The position numbers were made by a program, and so were the translations under genes. The notes below the pieces were generated by a model, which was not told where the DNA came from, did no database searches, and saw nothing but the letters and a program-made list of their open reading frames with translations. Shown here piece by piece: positions 59,354 through 64,000 of a DNA stretch of 64,000 nt. Source of the stretch: CAYRVX01 sp964427875. Lineage in GTDB: Bacteria; Planctomycetota; Phycisphaerae; SM23-33. Each line of letters opens with the position of its first letter. The first letter of the stretch is position 1. The stretch spans positions 1-64,000 of the forward strand of contig CAYRVX010000017.1 of assembly GCA_964427875.1 (NCBI GenBank). Direction: 5' to 3'.

Positions 59354-60649
59354 ATGTCCAACAGCGTGAATCGTCGAGACGTGCTCCGCGCCGGGGCCGC
59401 GGTCGGCCTGGCCGCCCTGGCGGGGACTGATGCCGCAGGCGCCAAGTCAGAGAAGCCGGCGAGGCTGGGCGTGATCGGCGTGGGCGGGCGCGGGACGCAC
59501 CTGCTGCGACTGGCGCTCGACCAGGGCGTCGAGGTGCCGGCGCTGTGCGACATCAAGCCCGCTCATCTGGACCGCGCGGTCAGCCTGGTCGCAAAGGCGC
59601 GGGGCGGGCGCAGGCCCGAAGGCTACGGCAAGGGTGAGTACGACTACCGGCGCATGCTGGCGCGCGACGACCTGGACGCGGTGCTGGTCGCCACGCCGAT
59701 GCAGTGGCATGCGGTAATGTCGACCGACGCGATGAGCGCCGGCAAGGCCGTGCTCAGCGAGGTCGCCGCGGCGATGACTATCGAGGAATGCTGGTCGCTG
59801 GTCCGCACGGCCCAGAAGACCGGCAAGCTGTACATGCTCTCGGAGAACTGCTGCTACTGGCCGCACGTGATGACCGTCGCCAACATGGTCCGCGCCGGCG
59901 CGTTCGGCGAGTGCACCTACGCCGAGTGCGGCTACGTGCACGACTGCCGCAACCTGATCTTCGAGAACAACCAGGGCAAGCTGACGTGGCGCGGCGAGCT
60001 GGCGCGCGATTACTCGGGCAACCTCTATCCGACCCACTCGTTCGGCCCCGTCGCGCAGTGGCTGGGCATCAACCGCGGGGACCGGCTCGCGTCGCTCGCG
60101 GCCATGTCCACCGGGCGGAAATCGATCTACGACTATGTCCGCCGCCGCTTCGGCGAGGGCCACCCGGCGCGGAACATCAAGTTCAAGGCGACCGACTCGA
60201 CGACCGTTCTGATCAAGACGGCCAGGGGCGTGATGATCGACCTGCGCTACGACACGAAGTCCACCCGCCCGCACCCGCGCACGACGTACCACCATCTCCA
60301 GGGCACCAAGGGGGCGTACGAGTCGCGCGTCGACGGGGTCTGGCTGCGAGGCAGGTCGAAGGGCTCGCAGTGGGAGCCGCTGGAGAAGTACGGGAAGGAC
60401 TTCGAGCACGAGCTGTGGAAGCAGCACAGGGCCCGGGCGGCGGCGTCCGGTCACGGCGGGGCGGACTTCTTCGCGATCCACGAGTTCCTGCGGCGCCTCC
60501 GCAGCGGCGCGGCCGCGCCGATCGACGTGTACGACGCCGCGGCATGGAGCTGCATCATCCCGCTTTCGGCGAAGTCCATCGCCGAGGGCTCCAGCGCGGT
60601 GGAGGTCCCCGACTTCACGAACGGCCGGTGGAAGACCCGCAAAGCCTGA
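59354..60649 (+). CDS. Tat-exported Gfo/Idh/MocA family oxidoreductase
   Basis: A 431-residue member of the family with a twin-arginine leader (NRRDVLRAGAAVGLAALAG, 6-24). The dinucleotide motif is GVIGVGGRGTH (about 38-48). The usual EKP motif is replaced by LSEVAAAMT (near 133), so the lysine that normally contacts substrate is absent from its usual place; members with this change include glycosidases of family GH109. CCYWPHVMTV near 170 is also characteristic of that branch. A palindromic AGTATACT about 40 bp upstream may serve as -10 box for this gene and the divergent hydrolase. The start has GGAAGGAGCG upstream, a strong site. Confidence 0.85.
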   Translation: MSNSVNRRDVLRAGAAVGLAALAGTDAAGAKSEKPARLGVIGVGGRGTHLLRLALDQGVEVPALCDIKPAHLDRAVSLVAKARGGRRPEGYGKGEYDYRRMLARDDLDAVLVATPMQWHAVMSTDAMSAGKAVLSEVAAAMTIEECWSLVRTAQKTGKLYMLSENCCYWPHVMTVANMVRAGAFGECTYAECGYVHDCRNLIFENNQGKLTWRGELARDYSGNLYPTHSFGPVAQWLGINRGDRLASLAAMSTGRKSIYDYVRRRFGEGHPARNIKFKATDSTTVLIKTARGVMIDLRYDTKSTRPHPRTTYHHLQGTKGAYESRVDGVWLRGRSKGSQWEPLEKYGKDFEHELWKQHRARAAASGHGGADFFAIHEFLRRLRSGAAAPIDVYDAAAWSCIIPLSAKSIAEGSSAVEVPDFTNGRWKTRKA

Positions 60650-60661
60650 GGGCCCAGCCCA

Positions 60662-63010
60662 TCAACGCCCCGCGCGCGTGAACTGCCAGACATCGCCTTT
60701 CGCCACGCCCTTCGGCGTGACCGTGTCGACGCGCCAATAGTACGTCACGCCGGGCTTCAGCGCCGGCGGCGCGAAGATGTTGCTCTCCTGCCGGCCGCGG
60801 CAGATCGGCGAGGCACGGCCGGCGTCGGCGACGGCCCTTGCGGCGGTCCCGAGGTAGACGTCGTAAGACGTCCCGCGATATCCGCCGAGCCACATGAGGT
60901 CCGCGCCGCTCCGGACGCCCTCGGCCTGATGGGGCGGGATGGGCATGGAGGCCTGAGGCGCCTGCCGGCCGGGAATCCAGTAGCTACTGCACCCGTGCTC
61001 GTACGCGCCGACGTCCGGCGCCTTGCCGACGTAGCCGTCCGTAACGCCCTCGACGACGCGCCCGGCGTCGACGAGAGGCGAATCCCTCCCGGGCCGGAAG
61101 TCGAGCTCCCCGGGACCGGCCAGCAGCGGATCGTCCTCCCGGAACGTCAGCTTACGGGCATCCAGCAGCATGGGTTTCGACGGACGGAAGTTGTGCGACA
61201 GCTCGCCCGCCGGAGGCTCCAGCTTGCGGGCGCGGCGAATCTCGTGGGGCATCTGGCCGGTCAGCACGGGCGCGTAGTTGCTGCTGGCCTTGGAGTGCGC
61301 GTTCTGCCGCTTGATCAGGTGGGCCCACTGGCCCTTTGCCCATTCCTTGAGCGGCTCGGCGGCCGACCAGAGCACGAGGTCGAGCTGCGGGTTGTCGAAG
61401 CAGGTGTTGTTGTACACCTGGTTGCGGTCGCCCTTGATCATGATGCCCTTGACGTTGCATCGCCGGGCGACGTTGTGGTGGACGATGAGGCCCCGCGTCA
61501 GGTCGTCGCCGCGGATGCCGATGCCGCCCCAGTGGAACGCCTGGTGGTCGTGCACCCAGTTGTAGCGGATGACCGTGCCGTTCTGGCGGATGCCGCCGCA
61601 CTGGATCAGTCCGCCGTCGCTCTGCACCAGCCCGCCGTGGTGGACGTAGTTGTACTCGCAGACGGACGGGCCCAGGCTGGGCAGGATGACGCCCTCCGAG
61701 GAGCCGACGTGGTGGACCGTGTTTCGCCGAAACACCGACCGTGCCGAGGAGCCCATCCGGACGCCCGCGCAGTTCGGCGTCACGCCGTTGCCCAGGCCGC
61801 GCCAGTCAACGTCGTGAATCAGGCAGTTCTCGACGGTGTTCTCGCTGCCGGCCAGCAGCAGCCCCGGCGCCTCGCTGAACGCGATCCGGCAGCTTCGGAT
61901 GACGTTGCGGCGGCCGGAGATCAGCGTCGGCGCCAGGCCGCGAAGGCCCGCCAGGAAGTGCCGGTTCGACGAAATGACCTGCTTCGTCAGGTGCGCCCGG
62001 ACGCCGGCCAGTCGGCCCGCCGGCCCCGCGTACGTGGGGTACTCGAGGTCGCAGTTCTCGATGATGCAGTCCTCGGCGTCGCTGAACAGGAATGTCGTCG
62101 CGAAGAACCGCAGGCCGTCCAGCCGGACGTGGCCTTGCCCGGCAACGACGAAGGCGTACTCGCGGACCTTGCCCTCGATCCGCCGACGGACGGGGCTCCT
62201 GCCGTCCGGCGGCCAGAGGTAGAGCGTCCGCGCCTTGCGGTCGAGGAACCACTCTCCCGGCGCGTCGAGGGCATCGAGCCTGCCGAAGAGGAAGTAGCGG
62301 TCGAAGCCGGGCCGCCGGCGCTTCGCCTGCGTCCGCTGCGATTCGTGGCGCCTGCCCAGGTCCCTGGCGTACTCGAACGAGTCCCTGCCCGCGCCGCCGT
62401 TGCGGACCGCCCGCAGGAACGTCTGCCACGCGCCCACGTTGAGCACGGCCAGCGCGCCGGTCCAGTCGGTACCGCTCTTGACCAGCTCGGGGTCGACGAC
62501 CCTGCCGTAGTCGCTCCCCTCGGCCGTCGTGCGCCAGGTGGCCTTGTCCCAACGCTTCTCGAACGGCTGGTTCGGCCAGCGCGCCTCGACCATCATCTCG
62601 CCGTCGACGAAGAGCTGGCTGACGTCCCGGTCGATCCCGGCCTTGTAGATCCTCCCCCTGTGGAGGGACCACTTCGTGTCGATCGGCTCGGTGCCGCTCA
62701 GCGTGACGGTCTCGCCCGCCTGCGCCACAAAGCGCAGCGGCCTGCCCGCCCGGCCCGATGCCTTCACCTCGACGGTCTCTCGATAGACCCCGCCGCGGAT
62801 GCAGCACACGTCGCCCGGCTTGATGGCGTCCGCCGCCTTTTGGATCGTGCGGAACGGCTTGTCCTGCGAGCCGGGGTTGGCGTCGTCGCCGCCGGGCGAT
62901 ACGACCAGCCTCGCGGCCTCAAGACCGGGGGCGATCCCGCACACCAGCGCCGCGGCCCCGAGGAGCGCTCGGCGCCCGAATACCCGCTTCGGCCTGCTCC
63001 GTGCCATCAT
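60662..63010 (-). CDS. exported right-handed beta-helix protein
   Basis: A 782-residue exported protein with a leader containing RRALLGAAALVCG (about 13-25). A DUF1565-like start follows (VVSPGGDDANPGS, GGVYRETVEV), then a parallel beta-helix of many Asn/Gly-rich rungs (about 300-580, for example HHNVARRCNVKGIMIKGDRNQVYNN). The C-terminal 90 residues are a fibronectin III-like domain (YDVYLGT, PGVTYYWRVDT). Proteins of this type bind or cleave acidic or complex polysaccharides (polysaccharide lyase or epimerase-like), but no catalytic set is certain. ATG 63010 or 63007 is preceded by GGAGAG. It converges with the oxidoreductase gene. Confidence 0.78.
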   Translation of the reverse strand: MMARSRPKRVFGRRALLGAAALVCGIAPGLEAARLVVSPGGDDANPGSQDKPFRTIQKAADAIKPGDVCCIRGGVYRETVEVKASGRAGRPLRFVAQAGETVTLSGTEPIDTKWSLHRGRIYKAGIDRDVSQLFVDGEMMVEARWPNQPFEKRWDKATWRTTAEGSDYGRVVDPELVKSGTDWTGALAVLNVGAWQTFLRAVRNGGAGRDSFEYARDLGRRHESQRTQAKRRRPGFDRYFLFGRLDALDAPGEWFLDRKARTLYLWPPDGRSPVRRRIEGKVREYAFVVAGQGHVRLDGLRFFATTFLFSDAEDCIIENCDLEYPTYAGPAGRLAGVRAHLTKQVISSNRHFLAGLRGLAPTLISGRRNVIRSCRIAFSEAPGLLLAGSENTVENCLIHDVDWRGLGNGVTPNCAGVRMGSSARSVFRRNTVHHVGSSEGVILPSLGPSVCEYNYVHHGGLVQSDGGLIQCGGIRQNGTVIRYNWVHDHQAFHWGGIGIRGDDLTRGLIVHHNVARRCNVKGIMIKGDRNQVYNNTCFDNPQLDLVLWSAAEPLKEWAKGQWAHLIKRQNAHSKASSNYAPVLTGQMPHEIRRARKLEPPAGELSHNFRPSKPMLLDARKLTFREDDPLLAGPGELDFRPGRDSPLVDAGRVVEGVTDGYVGKAPDVGAYEHGCSSYWIPGRQAPQASMPIPPHQAEGVRSGADLMWLGGYRGTSYDVYLGTAARAVADAGRASPICRGRQESNIFAPPALKPGVTYYWRVDTVTPKGVAKGDVWQFTRAGR

Positions 63011-63147
63011 CGCTTGCTCTCCGATCACACCAGGAGATCATCGCCGCCGGCCGAAATCAATCAAGTCCGAGCAGACGGCCGCCCGCACCGCGGCCCGGCC
63101 TGGGACCCCGCCGGCCCCTCAAGACGGCCTCGAGGGGCAGTTTGGTT

Positions 63148-63177
63148 TTGCAGTCCGCCGGGGTGCGGCTCTATACT
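63148..63177 (+). promoter_or_regulatory. putative promoter of GNAT-CBS gene
   Basis: TTGCAG (63148-63153), an 18-nt spacer and TATACT (63172-63177) lie 42 bp before the ATG of the last gene. TATACT boxes recur before other genes here (near 46481 and 59312), which suggests it is the usual -10 form in this genome. Confidence 0.5.
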
Positions 63178-63218
63178 GCCTCGGGCGGCCGAAGTGCCCG
63201 GGCCGGCAAGGCGCTGCC

Positions 63219-64000
63219 ATGAGCATTGACCTTTCGAGAACCACCATCCACAACTTCCCTCACGCGTTCATCAACAAGAAGGCCGAGGCGATCCTCATTC
63301 GGACGCTGGAGGCCAAGCAGCACCGGCAGCTCACCGAGATGTACCTGGCCTACGAGCCGCGGAGCTCCTTCGCCGGCCTGCCGCCGATCGCCGACGAAGC
63401 CTGCGTGCGGTGGGTCGAGGAGATGATCGAGAACGCCGTCAACCTGTTGGCCGTGTCTTTCGAGGAAGGCGTCACCGGCCACGCCGCCCTGTTCCCCATC
63501 GACGAGCAGGACTGCGAGGTCCTGGTCGTCGTCTCCCCGCATCACCAGAAGATCGGGATCGGCACGGAGCTGACCCGCTGCCTGATCCAGCTCGCCCACG
63601 AGCTGGACTTCGACAGGATGAAGCTCAACGTCGAGGCGCGGAACCACGTTGCGCGGCACGTCTACGAGAAGTGCGGCTTTCATTACAACAGCCGCCACCT
63701 GAGGGACGAGCTGGACATGAGCCTGGACCTCGAGACTTATCGAAGCGGCCTCGACGTGCCGGTCCGCGAGATCATGAACCGAAGCGTCGTCTCCGTTCGC
63801 CAGGACATGTCCTGCCGCGAGGCGCTCAAGCTGTTCGTCGAGGACGGCATCGCCACGCTGCCCGTTGTTGACGAGAAGAACCGCCTCAAGGGCATCCTCT
63901 CCGAGACGGACCTGCTCGTCGAGGCGAACATCCCCAAGAAGGTCAGCGAGGTGCTCACGCGGGAAGTGGTCAGCATCCAGGAGGGATACCCCGTGGCCAA
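63219..64000 (+). CDS. GNAT acetyltransferase fused to CBS domains, incomplete
   Basis: An open reading frame from ATG 63219 runs to the window end (260 codons and counting, no stop). Residues about 30-175 are a GNAT N-acetyltransferase with the acetyl-CoA-binding loop HHQKIGIGTEL (about 110-120) and NHVARHVYEKCGF near 140. From about 185 a CBS domain begins (VREIMNRSVVSV, ATLPVVDEKNRLKGILSETDLL), with a second starting (VSEVLTREVVSI) at the cut. CBS pairs bind adenine nucleotides, so acetylation may respond to energy state. The target protein or small molecule is unknown. GC-rich codon use is normal for the window. Confidence 0.85.
   Translation, partial: MSIDLSRTTIHNFPHAFINKKAEAILIRTLEAKQHRQLTEMYLAYEPRSSFAGLPPIADEACVRWVEEMIENAVNLLAVSFEEGVTGHAALFPIDEQDCEVLVVVSPHHQKIGIGTELTRCLIQLAHELDFDRMKLNVEARNHVARHVYEKCGFHYNSRHLRDELDMSLDLETYRSGLDVPVREIMNRSVVSVRQDMSCREALKLFVEDGIATLPVVDEKNRLKGILSETDLLVEANIPKKVSEVLTREVVSIQEGYPVA

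Overview
The window reads as a chromosomal piece of a high-GC, anaerobic, carbohydrate-degrading bacterium, most likely a Planctomycetota (Phycisphaerae-like) member. This is inference from content: an ECF sigma factor next to a zinc-ribbon Ser/Thr kinase, PEP-CTERM secreted proteins (one with a dockerin-like calcium repeat), many Tat-exported Gfo/Idh/MocA oxidoreductases, a DUF1080 protein, a LamG/HzsA-like cytochrome and a WD40 protein. A run of 100 N at 51703-51802 shows the sequence is a scaffold, probably metagenome-derived. I see no rRNA, tRNA or CRISPR array.

Layout. 1-3.5 kb: a PfkB sugar kinase and a full-length transketolase. 3.5-7.9 kb: repeat-rich DNA holding only two secreted-protein genes, several large hairpins and nested small mobile elements. 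7.9-12.3 kb: an exported oxidoreductase and the kinase/ECF sigma pair. 12.4-16.3 kb: a three-gene, translationally coupled formate dehydrogenase operon, in which a Cys-type catalytic subunit is joined to sulfhydrogenase-type beta and gamma electron-transfer subunits. 16.4-23.6 kb: a near-consensus promoter without a clear gene, GH43, DUF1080, two Gfo/Idh/MocA proteins and a PEP-CTERM protein. 23.8-40.9 kb: one long minus-strand cluster of 15 genes, in transcription order cooS, CooF-like ferredoxin, a [2Fe-2S] thioredoxin-like protein, PAS protein, SpoIIE-type phosphatase, NuoE-, NuoF- and NuoG-like diaphorase subunits, acsB, acsC, acsV, AcsF/CooC-type ATPase, acsD, acsE and DUF166. A divergent cooC lies at 41.1 kb. 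42-64 kb: FAD glycerol-3-phosphate dehydrogenase and glycerol dehydrogenase among secreted esterases, a GH38-like protein, a beta-helix protein, an HzsA-like cytochrome, a WD40 protein and a GNAT-CBS fusion cut by the window end.

How it fits together. The 24-41 kb cluster encodes the whole carbonyl branch of the Wood-Ljungdahl pathway (CODH, ACS, corrinoid protein, methyltransferase, reactivase, maturation ATPases), and the formate dehydrogenase supplies the first step of the methyl branch; fhs, folD, metF and metV are not in the window. The NADH-linked NuoEFG-like subunits and the ferredoxin presumably connect CODH electrons with NADH. The PAS, SpoIIE and small [2Fe-2S] proteins look like a redox signalling unit of the kind found with bifurcating hydrogenases, but no hydrogenase subunit is present.

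The least expected material is non-coding. A 259-263 bp inverted-repeat element (called R1) occurs intact at 7616-7878 with a 5-bp target duplication. A second full-length copy at 5718-6471 is split by two later insertions: a 174-bp element with perfect 14-bp terminal repeats and a 4-bp target duplication, and a 312-bp REP-doublet segment with a 5-bp duplication. The 174-bp element carries inverted arms of degenerate 8-nt tandem repeats (TCGTTAAC-like). Similar arms occur at 3.9 kb, inside the Wood-Ljungdahl cluster at 30.7 kb and at 36.3 kb, and a differently sequenced 172-bp element with the same architecture (7-nt GAATGAC arms) sits at 53.7 kb.
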